From NCBI RefSeq assembly GCF_030316855.1, contig NZ_JASZYR010000002.1, positions 372,001 through 436,000 of the forward strand: a DNA stretch of 64,000 nucleotides, read 5' to 3'. Both the position numbers and the translations under genes were made by a program. Below the pieces are notes generated by a model that was given only the letters and a program-made list of their open reading frames with translations, did no database searches and was not told where the DNA came from. Below, one piece after another: positions 9,205 to 18,015 of the stretch (the stretch's first letter is position 1; every line of letters begins with the position of its first letter). Origin of the DNA: Variovorax sp. J22P240. Lineage in GTDB: Bacteria; Pseudomonadota; Gammaproteobacteria; Burkholderiales; Burkholderiaceae_C.

Positions 9205-9738
9205 CTAGACGTCGGAGGAAAAATCGCCTGCGGCGTGGCGCTCTTCGACTGCGCGCTGGTAGCTGGGCTTCTCGCCGCGCACGACGCCCACGAGCTCGTC
9301 GATCATCGCGATCAGCAGTAGCCAACAGCCCAGCACGAAGGTCGATTGCGGAATCCAGATCGGAATGACGACGAGGCCGGTAGCCATCTCCGCGAACTCG
9401 TAACTCTCCCAGGTGAAGCTGGTGGCCGAGTAGGCGAGGTAGGTCACGGCGATCGCGGCAATCAGAAGGCAGGTGACGTCGAGCGCACGCCGAAGCTTGG
9501 GCGAAACGACGTCGAGCAGCAGCGTCACGCGGACGAAGTCACCGTGCCGGAAGGCGTGGGCCATCGCGAAGAACGCAGCCGCGGCACAGAGCCAGGCCAC
9601 CACGTCGTTGAGCCCGCTCACGTGCCAGTTCACCTGCCGGCCGACGCCCGCGACGATCATGAGCACGAAGATCAGGAACACGCAGAACGCGGCGAGCGCA
9701 CCCGCGCCGTCATAGAGACGGTCGAGGAAGCGGCGCAT
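9205..9738 (-). CDS. dctQ: TRAP transporter small permease (DctQ family)
   Basis: A 177-residue membrane protein with four predicted helices, the size and hydropathy of DctQ-family small subunits. The segment VVAWLCAAAAFFAMAHAFRHGDFVRV is characteristic: a short amphipathic stretch followed by the GDFVRV motif. In TRAP systems this subunit scaffolds the large permease. It lies between dctP (3 bp upstream) and dctM (10 bp downstream), completing a standard P-Q-M operon. Confidence 0.93.
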   Translation of the reverse strand: MRRFLDRLYDGAGALAAFCVFLIFVLMIVAGVGRQVNWHVSGLNDVVAWLCAAAAFFAMAHAFRHGDFVRVTLLLDVVSPKLRRALDVTCLLIAAIAVTYLAYSATSFTWESYEFAEMATGLVVIPIWIPQSTFVLGCWLLLIAMIDELVGVVRGEKPSYQRAVEERHAAGDFSSDV

Positions 9739-9741
9739 CGA

Positions 9742-10710
9742 TTACTTCTTCTTGAAGGCGTCGACGATGGCTGCGCCATCCGCGCCGGCGGCCTTCAGCC
9801 AGTCGGCCTGCATGATCCCACCGACCTGGCGCATGTCGGCGTCGAGCTTGGGCGAGGGCTTGTGGATCTTCATGCCTCGCTCGGCGAGGAGGCGCTTGTA
9901 CTCGTCGTTCTTCTCTTGCGCGACTTTCCAGCCGCGTGCCTCTGCGTCGGCAGCGGCCTTGGTGACGGCAGCCTTCGTGGCGGGGTCGAGCGCGTCGAAC
10001 GCCTTGAGGTTCACGAGCACCGCGTTCTTCGGGATCCACGCCTGCGTGTCGTAGAAGTTCTTGATGCTTTCGTAGGTCTTGGTGTCATAGCCGGTGGAGC
10101 CGGAGCTCATGTAGCTTTCGATCACTCCGGTCGCCATCGCGGCGCTGAGTTCGGCCTGCTGGATCTGCACCGGCTGCGCGCCGATCAGTTCAGCGATCTT
10201 GGCCGTCGCCGGGCTGTACGCGCGCCACTTGATGCCGCGCAGGTCGGCCACCGAGCCGATCTCTTTCTTCGAATAGATGCCCTGTGGGGCCCACGGGACC
10301 ATGAACAGGACCTTGATCCCTTGGGCTGCGAGCAGCTTCTCCATGGCGGGCTTCGAAGCGTCGTAGAGCTTCTTCGCTTCAGGATAGGTGGTTGCCAGAA
10401 ACGGCACGCCATCGAGCGCGTAAATCGGGTTCTCGTTGGCAAAGTTGGCCAGGAGGATCTCGCCGGCCTGGGCCTGGCCGCTCTGCACGGCACGCTTGAT
10501 CTCGGGAGCCTTGAAGAGCGAGGCGTTGGCATGCACCGTGACCTTCAGCTTGCCGGCCGTTGCCGCATCGACATCTTTCGCGAACTGCGCGATGTTCTCG
10601 GTGTGGTAGTTGGTGGCGGGATAGGCGGTGGGCAGGTCCCACTTGGCCTGCGCGAAGGCGGCTGCGCCGAGGGTCAGGCCAACGATTGCAATGCCGAACT
10701 TGTGATTCAT
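9742..10710 (-). CDS. dctP: TRAP transporter substrate-binding protein (DctP family)
   Basis: A 322-residue periplasmic binding protein. The N-terminus MNHKFGIAIVGLTLGAAAFAQA is a cleavable signal peptide. The DctP fold is shown by FAKDVDAATAGKLKVTVH, the loop VADLRGIKWRAYSP with the Arg that usually contacts the ligand carboxylate, and YDTQAWIPKNAVLVN. I start at the ATG at 10708-10710 because it is preceded by GGAGAG and gives the signal peptide; a longer in-frame start adds an unlikely extension. It heads the operon dctP-dctQ-dctM. The ligand is unknown, though this subgroup often binds carboxylates. Confidence 0.94.
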   Translation of the reverse strand: MNHKFGIAIVGLTLGAAAFAQAKWDLPTAYPATNYHTENIAQFAKDVDAATAGKLKVTVHANASLFKAPEIKRAVQSGQAQAGEILLANFANENPIYALDGVPFLATTYPEAKKLYDASKPAMEKLLAAQGIKVLFMVPWAPQGIYSKKEIGSVADLRGIKWRAYSPATAKIAELIGAQPVQIQQAELSAAMATGVIESYMSSGSTGYDTKTYESIKNFYDTQAWIPKNAVLVNLKAFDALDPATKAAVTKAAADAEARGWKVAQEKNDEYKRLLAERGMKIHKPSPKLDADMRQVGGIMQADWLKAAGADGAAIVDAFKKK

Positions 10711-10830
10711 GGGCTCTCCAGAACGTGCGAAAGTAAAAAGGCGACGGGGAGCATACGTGCAAATATCGGGCCATCGCTCGGGCATTTCCCTGCCATGGCC
10801 CAGGCCCGAATCGCATGCGATCGAAGCGAA

Positions 10831-10853
10831 AAGGCCGCCCGTGGGGCGGCCTT
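10831..10853 (-). terminator. Intrinsic-type terminator downstream of comEA
   Basis: A perfect 10-bp inverted repeat, AAGGCCGCCC / GGGCGGCCTT, with a 3-base loop. On the minus strand the stem is followed by a short T-rich run (TTTT within CCTTTTCGC). It lies 35 bp after the comEA stop and 120 bp before the dctP start, so it most likely ends the comEA transcript and insulates dctP. The U-tract is short, so efficiency may be modest. Confidence 0.7.
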
Positions 10854-10887
10854 CGAATCAGCGCGGCGCACCGCGCAATATGCGGGC

Positions 10888-11223
10888 TTAAGGCTTGACG
10901 GCGGGCTTGTCGGCCTTCCTCGACTCGTTCCTGGCGACCTTGGCCGTTGCGGGCGCATTGCCAAAGCTCTGGCCGTTGACCGTGAGGCCCTCGGCCGACA
11001 GCTTGGTCGCGGCTTTTTCCTTCACGCCCTTCACGCGGCTCATGAAGTCGGGCCAGTCCTTGAACTCACCTTGCTTGCGCGCCTCGACGATGCGCTTGGA
11101 GAGCGCGGGCCCGACGCCCCTGAGCGAATCGAGCTCCGCGTCCGACGCCTTGTTGGCATCGACGGCCGCCCAGGATGCGACAGCAAACAACATGGCCGTG
11201 ATGGCCACGATCTTTTTCAGCAT
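10888..11223 (-). CDS. ComEA-like helix-hairpin-helix DNA-binding protein
   Basis: A 111-residue protein with an N-terminal signal peptide (MLKKIVAITAMLFAVASWA) followed by a ComEA-type double helix-hairpin-helix domain, residues about 20-80. Family features are VDANKASDAELDSLRGVGP, SKRIVEARKQGEF and the second hairpin around RVKGVKEKAATKL. ComEA binds incoming double-stranded DNA in the periplasm during natural transformation; short single-domain homologues are common in beta-proteobacteria. The C-terminal tail is basic and low-complexity. The gene looks monocistronic. Whether this strain is competent cannot be judged here. Confidence 0.88.
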   Translation of the reverse strand: MLKKIVAITAMLFAVASWAAVDANKASDAELDSLRGVGPALSKRIVEARKQGEFKDWPDFMSRVKGVKEKAATKLSAEGLTVNGQSFGNAPATAKVARNESRKADKPAVKP

Positions 11224-11349
11224 ACAAACTCCCTGACATTGTTTTGTGAGAAACGCCGGAGCGTTCCACCAGGCGCCTCGTGCGCACTGGCGCCGAAAAT
11301 GATAGCGGCGACGCCGTCGCGTGCAAGCTGGCCAACTTGCCGGACGCGG

Positions 11350-12534
11350 TCAGAGTTCCTCGACTCTTCGGGGAGGGTAGCTGTCCCAGGCCTGGCAGCC
11401 CGGGCAATGCCAGAAATACTGATGGGCCTCGAAGCCGCATGCAGCGCAGCGATAGCGCATGAGCGGTCGGGTGGCCTGGTCGAGCGAGCGCTGCACCTGC
11501 GGATGAAACTGCTCGTGCTCGAAGCGCTCGCCGCTGAGCCAGCGCGATGCGGCCACCAGGGAGGGGTGGTGCGCGAGATGAGCGATGTACCCGTCGCGCG
11601 GCTCCAGCATGACGTCTGCCGTGGATTGCGCGTCGTCGGGCAAGGCCGGCGTGCCACCCAGCGCGATGATCGCTTCAAGCACGTCGATCGAGGGGGATGC
11701 GACGTACCGGCGTTGCAGCAGAGCCAGCGCTTCGCCGGAACGCTGCGAAGCGACGGCAGCCTGTTGCAGCATGGCGGCGTAGAGCGGCAGCGCCAGTGGC
11801 GCGTTCTCGCTGAGCGCTTCGAGCGTGTCGAAGGCGGCGGCGGAATCGCCGTTTCGCAACTGAAGGGTGGCTGTCTCGATGGCCGGCCGTGGCGCGTGCG
11901 GTGCCAGCGCCACGGCTTCCCGCAGCGATACCGCTGCGGCATCGAGATCGCCCGCTGCCACGCGTTCGGTGGCCTGTTCGCAGAGATGGTGGGCCCGGCG
12001 CGCGCTGTAGCTGGCCTGCTCGGATTCGTCGAGCTTCTGCGCTACCGCGGCGGCTTGGGCCCATTCGCGCGAACGCTCGTAGATGGCGAGCAGCGACAGC
12101 CTGGCCTCGTTCTCGTAGCGCGTGCCCTCGAGCTTTTGCAGTGCGGCTTCCGCGCGATCGAGCAGACCGGCGCGCAGGAAGTCCTGCGCCAGTGCGTGCT
12201 GCGCGCGGTCGCGGTCGGCGCGGCTCAGGTCGCCGCGCCCCAGCAGATGTTCGTGCACGCGCACGGCGCGCTGGTATTCACCACGGCGGCGGAACAGGTT
12301 GCCGAGCGCGAAGTGCAGTTCCTGCGTGTCGGGGTCGTTCTGCACCGCTTCGATGAAGGCGTCGATGGCCTGGTCCTGCTGCTCGTTCAGCAGGAAGTTG
12401 AGCCCGCGGAAATAGGCCTTCGGGGCTTGGCGGTTCTCGATCTTCAGTTGCCGGAGGTCGAAGCGCGATGCGAGCCAGCCGAGGACGAAGGCGATAGGAA
12501 GGCCGAGGAGCAACCAGCTGAGATCAAAGTCCAT
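11350..12534 (-). CDS. lapB: Lipopolysaccharide assembly protein B (LapB/YciM)
   Basis: A 394-residue protein. An N-terminal membrane anchor (residues 4-22) is followed by RFDLRQLKIENRQAPKAYFRGLNFLLNEQQ, typical of LapB, then a long array of TPR repeats facing the cytoplasm, and a C-terminal rubredoxin-like metal site with two CxxC pairs (CAAC and CPGC). LapB works with FtsH to control LpxC and so the rate of lipid A synthesis. The ATG at 12532-12534 places the start 11 bp inside lapA, as expected for the lapAB pair. It is the last gene of the long minus-strand supraoperon. Confidence 0.95.
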   Translation of the reverse strand: MDFDLSWLLLGLPIAFVLGWLASRFDLRQLKIENRQAPKAYFRGLNFLLNEQQDQAIDAFIEAVQNDPDTQELHFALGNLFRRRGEYQRAVRVHEHLLGRGDLSRADRDRAQHALAQDFLRAGLLDRAEAALQKLEGTRYENEARLSLLAIYERSREWAQAAAVAQKLDESEQASYSARRAHHLCEQATERVAAGDLDAAAVSLREAVALAPHAPRPAIETATLQLRNGDSAAAFDTLEALSENAPLALPLYAAMLQQAAVASQRSGEALALLQRRYVASPSIDVLEAIIALGGTPALPDDAQSTADVMLEPRDGYIAHLAHHPSLVAASRWLSGERFEHEQFHPQVQRSLDQATRPLMRYRCAACGFEAHQYFWHCPGCQAWDSYPPRRVEEL

Positions 12535-12841
12535 GTTGGCGTACGGCGGGTAGGTCGGTGGTGACGACAGGCTGGGCGGGCGTCGTGGCGGTGGTTCCGG
12601 TCGGCGTCGGGGTGGTGGGCAACTGGGCTGCCGCGCTGCGATGCTTCCACCAGCCCGGCAGCATGCCGAGGGCGCCGACCACGAGTCCGCCCGCAAAGGC
12701 TGCGAGGACCACGAGCACGAGCGGGGCGCGCCAGGAGGTGCCGAAGAAGAAGTAGACAGTGGCGTCGTGCTGGTTGTTCAGCGCGAAGGCGAAGAGGGTA
12801 AAAAAAATGGCTGCCTTAAGCAGCCACAGGAGGTATTTCAT
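12524..12841 (-). CDS. lapA: Lipopolysaccharide assembly protein A domain protein (LapA/YciS, DUF1049)
   Basis: A 105-residue inner-membrane protein with two hydrophobic helices (about residues 4-20 and 39-60) separated by NNQHDATVYFFFGTSWRAP, the LapA signature. The C-terminal third is Thr/Pro-rich and not conserved. I use the ATG at 12839-12841 rather than a longer in-frame start because MKYLLWLLKAAIFF is the usual beginning and GGGGACG upstream can serve as ribosome site. It lies 56 bp after ihfB and overlaps lapB, an order also seen in other beta-proteobacteria. Confidence 0.9.
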   Translation of the reverse strand: MKYLLWLLKAAIFFTLFAFALNNQHDATVYFFFGTSWRAPLVLVVLAAFAGGLVVGALGMLPGWWKHRSAAAQLPTTPTPTGTTATTPAQPVVTTDLPAVRQHGL

Positions 12842-12897
12842 GCGCGTCCCCGTTGGCGGGGGAATTCTATGCCCGCCTGTCGCGGACCCCAATCGCC

Positions 12898-13215
12898 TCA
12901 GCCGCGTTTCTGTTTCGCGGCGTCGAGCTCGACGGTTCGTGCATCGACCGCTTCGCGCAGGGCCTTGCCCGGCTTGAAGTGCGGCACACGCTTCTCCGGA
13001 ATCTGCACGCTCTCGCCTGAGCGCGGATTGCGCCCGATGCGCGGAGGGCGCCGGTTCACGGTGAAACTTCCGAATCCACGGATCTCGATCCGGTGCCCGC
13101 GCACCAGCGCGTCGCTCATCGCGTCAAGAATGGTCTTGACGGCGTATTCGGCATCGCGGTGTGTCAGCTGCGCGAAGCGCGCTGCGAGTTCTTCGACAAG
13201 GTCGGAGCGGGTCAT
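12898..13215 (-). CDS. ihfB: Integration host factor subunit beta
   Basis: A 105-residue HU/IHF-family protein, slightly longer than the E. coli subunit. Diagnostic stretches are [40 protein letters not shown] (the DNA-binding beta-arm with its Pro) and [11 protein letters not shown]. With IhfA, encoded elsewhere, it bends DNA at specific sites and assists sigma-54 promoters and recombination. The rpsA-ihfB adjacency is conserved from E. coli to Burkholderiales. A strong terminator-like hairpin sits between the two genes here. Confidence 0.97.
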   Translation of the reverse strand: MTRSDLVEELAARFAQLTHRDAEYAVKTILDAMSDALVRGHRIEIRGFGSFTVNRRPPRIGRNPRSGESVQIPEKRVPHFKPGKALREAVDARTVELDAAKQKRG

Positions 13216-13236
13216 GGCAAGAAAAAACGGAGACGA

Positions 13237-13274
13237 AAAAAAAGGACAGAGCGGAGCATGCGCCCACTCTGTCC
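13237..13274 (-). terminator. Rho-independent terminator between rpsA and ihfB
   Basis: On the minus strand an 8-bp stem (GGACAGAG / CTCTGTCC, 15-base loop) is followed at once by eight T residues and then a second T-rich run. It starts 12 bp after the rpsA stop and ends about 20 bp before the ihfB start. The layout is that of an intrinsic terminator ending, or partly attenuating, the rpsA transcript, so ihfB-lapA-lapB would be read at a lower level or from another promoter. Confidence 0.85.
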
Positions 13275-13285
13275 CCGGACGCAGC

Positions 13286-14971
13286 TTACTTGTCGCTGTT
13301 GTCCAGCTTTGCGCGTAGCAGGGCGCCGAGGCTGGTCGTGCCCGCGTTTTCGCGTGCCGACTGCTGGCTCAGGCTGGCCATGGCGCCTTGTTCGTCGACC
13401 ATGTCCTTCTGCTTGATCGACAGCTGGATGTTGCGGGTCTTGCGATCCACATTGACCACCACGGCCGTGACTTCGTCGCCTTCCTTGAGCACGTTGCGTG
13501 CATCTTCCACGCGGTCGCGGGAGATTTCGCTGGCGCGCAGGTAGCCGATGATGTCTTCGCCGAGGTCGATTTCAGCGCCGCGGGCGTCCACAGTCTTGAC
13601 CTTGCCGGTGACGATCTGGCCCTTGTCGTTCACGGTCGTGAACGTCGTGAACGGATCGCTATCGAGCTGCTTGATGCCGAGGCTGATGCGCTCGCGGTCG
13701 ACGTCGACGGCCAGCACGATCGCTTCGACTTCTTGGCCCTTCTTGTAGTTGCGAACGGCGGTTTCGCCGGCTTCGTTCCACGAGAGGTCGGACAGGTGAA
13801 CCAGGCCGTCGATGCCGGCAGCCAGACCCACGAACACGCCGAAGTCGGTGATCGACTTGATCGGGCCCTTGACGCGGTCGCCGCGCTTGGTGTTCTGCGC
13901 GAACTCTTGCCACGGGTTTGCCTTGCACTGCTTCATGCCCAGGCTGATGCGGCGCTTGTCTTCGTCGATTTCGAGGACCATGACTTCGACTTCATCGCCC
14001 AGCGAGACGATCTTGTTCGGAGCGATGTTCTTGTTGGTCCAGTCCATTTCGGAGACGTGCACCAGGCCTTCGATGCCGGGTTCGAGTTCGACGAACGCGC
14101 CGTAGTCGGCGATGTTCGTGACCTTGCCGAACAGGCGGGTCGACTGTGGGTAGCGGCGCGAAACGCCCATCCACGGGTCGTCGCCCATTTGCTTGAGACC
14201 CAGCGAGACACGGTTCTTCTCAGTGTCGAACTTGAGGATCTTGGCGGTGATTTCCTGGCCAGCCTGAACCACTTCGCTCGGGTGGCGAACACGGCGCCAT
14301 GCCATGTCGGTGATGTGCAGCAGACCGTCGATGCCGCCGAGGTCGACGAACGCACCGTATTCGGTGATGTTCTTGACGACGCCGCGCACGACTGCGCCTT
14401 CCTTCAGGGTTTCCATCAGCTTGGCGCGTTCTTCGCCCATGCTGGCTTCGACCACGGCGCGGCGCGAGAGCACCACGTTGTTGCGCTTGCGGTCGAGCTT
14501 GATGACCTTGAATTCGAGGGTCTTGTTCTCGTAGGGGGTCAGGTCCTTGATGGGACGCGTGTCGATCAGCGAACCCGGCAGGAATGCGCGGATGCCGTTG
14601 ACCAGGACGGTGAGACCGCCCTTGACCTTGCCGCTCGTCGTGCCGGTGACGAAGTCGCCGGATTCGAGGGCCTTCTCGAGCGCGAGCCACGAAGCCAGAC
14701 GCTTGGCGGTGTCGCGCGAGAGGATGGTGTCGCCGTAGCCGTTTTCAACGCTGCCGATGGCAACGGAAACGAAATCGCCGGCCTGGACTTCGAGCTCGCC
14801 CTTGTCGTTCTTGAACTCTTCGATCGGCACGTAGGCTTCGGACTTGAGGCCTGCGTTGACCACGACGTGGTTGTGTTCGACACGCACGACTTCGGCGGTG
14901 ATGACCTCGCCGGTGCGCATTTCGGAACGCTTCAGGGATTCTTCGAATAGGTCGGCAAAAGATTCAGACAT
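13286..14971 (-). CDS. rpsA: 30S ribosomal protein S1
   Basis: A 561-residue protein with six S1 RNA-binding domains, standard length. The two N-terminal domains bind the ribosome and the last four contact mRNA; each of the latter shows the G.V....Y GAFV.L..G..GL.H.S pattern, for example [20 protein letters not shown] and [21 protein letters not shown]1 brings structured or weak-leader mRNAs to the ribosome, which matters for the many weak or GTG starts nearby. A 159-bp leader separates it from aroA-cmk and holds a small hairpin (15067-15078), possibly part of a promoter or autoregulatory leader. Confidence 0.98.
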   Translation of the reverse strand: MSESFADLFEESLKRSEMRTGEVITAEVVRVEHNHVVVNAGLKSEAYVPIEEFKNDKGELEVQAGDFVSVAIGSVENGYGDTILSRDTAKRLASWLALEKALESGDFVTGTTSGKVKGGLTVLVNGIRAFLPGSLIDTRPIKDLTPYENKTLEFKVIKLDRKRNNVVLSRRAVVEASMGEERAKLMETLKEGAVVRGVVKNITEYGAFVDLGGIDGLLHITDMAWRRVRHPSEVVQAGQEITAKILKFDTEKNRVSLGLKQMGDDPWMGVSRRYPQSTRLFGKVTNIADYGAFVELEPGIEGLVHVSEMDWTNKNIAPNKIVSLGDEVEVMVLEIDEDKRRISLGMKQCKANPWQEFAQNTKRGDRVKGPIKSITDFGVFVGLAAGIDGLVHLSDLSWNEAGETAVRNYKKGQEVEAIVLAVDVDRERISLGIKQLDSDPFTTFTTVNDKGQIVTGKVKTVDARGAEIDLGEDIIGYLRASEISRDRVEDARNVLKEGDEVTAVVVNVDRKTRNIQLSIKQKDMVDEQGAMASLSQQSARENAGTTSLGALLRAKLDNSDK

Positions 14972-15130
14972 TGTGTTTTCCTTCCGTCACGCAGGGTTTG
15001 CAGACGCACCATTGCGGCTGACTTGTATCTGGAGACGGCGGTTGTTTGGGCTTGGGGCCCGGTTGAGGTTGAACAACCAGCAGGCCGGTGCGCTGTCGCG
15101 CGGCGGGGACCTGCTGGACCGAAACGCCGA

Positions 15131-17125
15131 TCAAGAAGACTCGAAAGGCTGTACTTGCTGCCACCAGTCCAGCACCTGTTCGACCGATTGCTCGACCGAA
15201 AGGAAGGAGTTGTCCAGGAGGCGGGCGTCAGGCGCCGGCTTGAGTGGCGCGACGCTGCGGGACGAATCCCGGAGGTCACGCGCTTCCAGGTCGGCGCGAA
15301 GGGTATCAATTGTAGTCGAAATACCCTTTGAAATCAATTGCTTATAGCGCCGTTCGGCCCGGTGAGCGGCGCTGGCGGTGAGGAAAACCTTGAGCTTGGC
15401 GTCGGGAAAGACCACCGTGCCCATGTCGCGGCCATCGGCCACCAGGCCCGGCAGGCGACGGAAGCTTCTTTGCAGCGCCAGCAAGGCGGTGCGAACGGCG
15501 GGCAGCGCCGATACGCGGGAGGCATCCATGCCGGCGGCCTCGCTGCGGATCGCGTCGCTCACGTCTTCGCCGGCCAGCAGGACGCTGCCTTCACTGAAGC
15601 CCAAGGGCAAGGTACGGGCGAGTTCGGCGATCCGGGCCTCGTGCTCGGCGGTGGCATCCAGGCCGCTGCGACGCATGGCAAGGCCGGTGACGCGGTAGAG
15701 CGAACCCGAGTCCAGGTAGTGGTATCCGAGGCGGCGTGCCACTTCGACGGTGAGCGTCCCCTTGCCGGACGCGGTCGGGCCGTCAATGCAGATCACCGGC
15801 ACTTCGACGGCACTGGCCACCGAGAACAAGGTTTCGAAGTAGTCGGGGAAGGTCTTGGCGACGCAGTGCGGATCCAGAATGCGCACCGCCACGCCGGCCG
15901 GATTGAACGCTGCCAGCGAGAAGCACATCGCCACCCGGTGGTCGTCGTAGGTGCGGATGCTTGCTGCGCGCCAATCCGCCGGGGCCAGCGGATGAACGCG
16001 GATGAAGTCCGGGCCGTCCTCGACCGTGGCACCGAGCTTGCGCAACTCGTTCGCCATGGCATCGATGCGATCGGTTTCCTTCACGCGCCAGCTCGCGATG
16101 TTGCGCAGGGTGCTGGGGCCGTCCGCGTAGAGCGCCATCACGGCCAGGGTCATGGCTGCGTCGGGAATGTGATTCGCGTCGATGTCGATCGATTTGAGCG
16201 GCCATATCCCCCGCGAAATCTCGAGCCAGTTCGGTCCGCTTTCGACGCGGGCGCCCATTTGGCGGGCGGCCTCGACGAAGCGGATGTCGCCCTGGATCGA
16301 GTCGGCGCCGACGCCTTCGATCCGGATTCCCGAACCGTGGGCAATGGCGCCGAACGCGATGAAGTAGCTCGCCGACGACGCGTCGGCCTCGACGTGAATC
16401 TCTCCGGGCGAGCGGTACTCGCTGCCCGCCGGAATTGTGAATCGCTGCCAGCCATCCCGCTTCACGACGATGCCGAAGCGCGCGAGCAGGTTGAGCGTGA
16501 TCTCGATGTAAGGCTTGGATATGAGTTCGCCGACCACCTCGATCACGATGTCCCGGCGTGCCGCGAGAGGCAGGGCCAGCAGCAGCGCGGTCAAGAACTG
16601 GCTGGACACATCACCGCGTACGCGGATCGGTGCATCGAGTTGGAGCGAATCGAGCGCGACGGGATGAATCCGCAGTGGGGGATAGCCCGGGTTGCCGAGA
16701 TAGTCGATGTGGCAGCCAAGCTGGGTCAGCGCATCGACGAGGTCACCGATCGGACGCTCGTGCATGCGAGGCACGCCGCGCAGTTCGAAATCGCCTCCCA
16801 GAAGCGCCAGTGCGGCGGTAAGCGGGCGCATCGCCGTACCGGCGTTGCCCAGGAACAGCGAGGCCTCAGGTGTGCGGAGCTTGCCGCCGAGCCCTTCGAT
16901 GCGCAGGGTGTTGTCGGACCGGTCGATGCCGCAGCCGAGCGCGGCCAGCGCATCCAGCATGACCCGTGTGTCGTCCGAGTCGAGCAGATCGCGCACCGTC
17001 GTCGTGCCGCTGGCGAGCGCCGCCAACAGCAGCACTCGGTTGGAGATGCTCTTGGAGCCTGGCAGGCGGACGGTGCCGGCTGCCGCTGCGAGCGGCGGAA
17101 TATCGAGGAAGGGGGTCGAGAACAT
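15131..17125 (-). CDS. aroA-cmk: Bifunctional EPSP synthase / cytidylate kinase (AroA-Cmk fusion)
   Basis: A 664-residue fusion. Residues 1 to about 440 are 3-phosphoshikimate 1-carboxyvinyltransferase (shikimate pathway step six), with PGSKSISNR at 22-30, [20 protein letters not shown] and RVKETDR. Residues from about 443 are CMP kinase, with the P-loop [33 protein letters not shown] and the C-terminal substrate Arg region ARDLRDSSR. No stop separates the parts. I start at the ATG at 17123-17125, two bases after the tyrA stop; an upstream ATG would run into tyrA. Such fusions are known in Comamonadaceae-type genomes, whereas E. coli has two genes. Confidence 0.95.
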   Translation of the reverse strand: MFSTPFLDIPPLAAAAGTVRLPGSKSISNRVLLLAALASGTTTVRDLLDSDDTRVMLDALAALGCGIDRSDNTLRIEGLGGKLRTPEASLFLGNAGTAMRPLTAALALLGGDFELRGVPRMHERPIGDLVDALTQLGCHIDYLGNPGYPPLRIHPVALDSLQLDAPIRVRGDVSSQFLTALLLALPLAARRDIVIEVVGELISKPYIEITLNLLARFGIVVKRDGWQRFTIPAGSEYRSPGEIHVEADASSASYFIAFGAIAHGSGIRIEGVGADSIQGDIRFVEAARQMGARVESGPNWLEISRGIWPLKSIDIDANHIPDAAMTLAVMALYADGPSTLRNIASWRVKETDRIDAMANELRKLGATVEDGPDFIRVHPLAPADWRAASIRTYDDHRVAMCFSLAAFNPAGVAVRILDPHCVAKTFPDYFETLFSVASAVEVPVICIDGPTASGKGTLTVEVARRLGYHYLDSGSLYRVTGLAMRRSGLDATAEHEARIAELARTLPLGFSEGSVLLAGEDVSDAIRSEAAGMDASRVSALPAVRTALLALQRSFRRLPGLVADGRDMGTVVFPDAKLKVFLTASAAHRAERRYKQLISKGISTTIDTLRADLEARDLRDSSRSVAPLKPAPDARLLDNSFLSVEQSVEQVLDWWQQVQPFESS

Positions 17126-17127
17126 CG

Positions 17128-18006
17128 TCAGTCGGGCGAAGCCGCCGCGCCCGGCTGCCATTGCGCACGAGTGCGGCTCGCCGCGGCGATGGCGTCCTCG
17201 AGAGCTTGCGCATTGCCCGACGCCACCATGGCTTCAAGTTGCGTCAGTGCGTCGCGAAACGCCTGCGACTGGAGCAGCACTTGTTCGCGATTGGCGAGCA
17301 GGACGTCGCGCCACATGGCCGGATCGCTGGCCGCGATGCGCGTGAAGTCGCGAAAGCCGGGGCCGGCCAGCTCCAGGAAGCGTTCGCCCTGTGGCTGCGC
17401 GGCAATGGCATTGGTGAAAGCGAAGGCGAGCAGGTGGGGCAAGTGGCTGACGGCGGCGAAGGCGCTGTCATGCGCCTCGTAGGTCATCGTCACCACCTTG
17501 GCGCCGATGCCGGTCCAGACCTGCGTGGCCCGCTGGACGTTGGAGCGCAACGTGGCCTTGATCGGCGTGAGCACCACCTGGCGTCCGGTGTAGAGGCCGG
17601 CATCGGCATGCTCGACACCGGCGACTTCCTTGCCGGCGATGGGATGCGCCGGAACAAATGCACCGAGCTGGTCCTGCAGTCCGCGGCGCGCGGCCTCGAT
17701 CACGTCGCCCTTGGTCGATCCCACGTCCATCACCAGCATCTGCTCGGTGATGCCGTGGCGGATCGCCTTGAATGTCTGTTCGGAGGCGCCGACCGGCACG
17801 GCGATCAGGACCAGATCGGCCCCCGACACCGCGAGCAGGGCCGAAGGCGCGGCCACGTCGATCACGCCCAACTGCTTGGCGCGCTCGGTGGTGGAAGGCG
17901 ACTTGCTGTAGCCGACCACGCGCTTGACCAGACGGGCGCGCTTGAGTGCCAGGGCGAAAGATCCGCCCATCAATCCGCAGCCGATCAGACCCAACTGTTC
18001 GAACAT
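17128..18006 (-). CDS. tyrA: Prephenate dehydrogenase
   Basis: A 292-residue enzyme that oxidatively decarboxylates prephenate to 4-hydroxyphenylpyruvate in tyrosine synthesis. The N-terminal Rossmann motif [16 protein letters not shown] binds NAD(P)+. The conserved catalytic region includes [27 protein letters not shown] (catalytic His in the HPIAG segment) and [10 protein letters not shown]. There is no C-terminal ACT domain, so it is the short, single-domain type. It lies between pheA (9 bp upstream) and aroA-cmk (2 bp downstream), in a run of aromatic biosynthesis genes. Confidence 0.94.
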   Translation of the reverse strand: MFEQLGLIGCGLMGGSFALALKRARLVKRVVGYSKSPSTTERAKQLGVIDVAAPSALLAVSGADLVLIAVPVGASEQTFKAIRHGITEQMLVMDVGSTKGDVIEAARRGLQDQLGAFVPAHPIAGKEVAGVEHADAGLYTGRQVVLTPIKATLRSNVQRATQVWTGIGAKVVTMTYEAHDSAFAAVSHLPHLLAFAFTNAIAAQPQGERFLELAGPGFRDFTRIAASDPAMWRDVLLANREQVLLQSQAFRDALTQLEAMVASGNAQALEDAIAAASRTRAQWQPGAAASPD

Positions 18007-18015
18007 CGCTGGGCC

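Noticed and set aside
10810-10821. Palindrome ATCGCATGCGAT upstream of dctP.
   Set aside because: Perfect, but only 12 bp in a GC-rich gap and with no second copy; not enough to call an operator.
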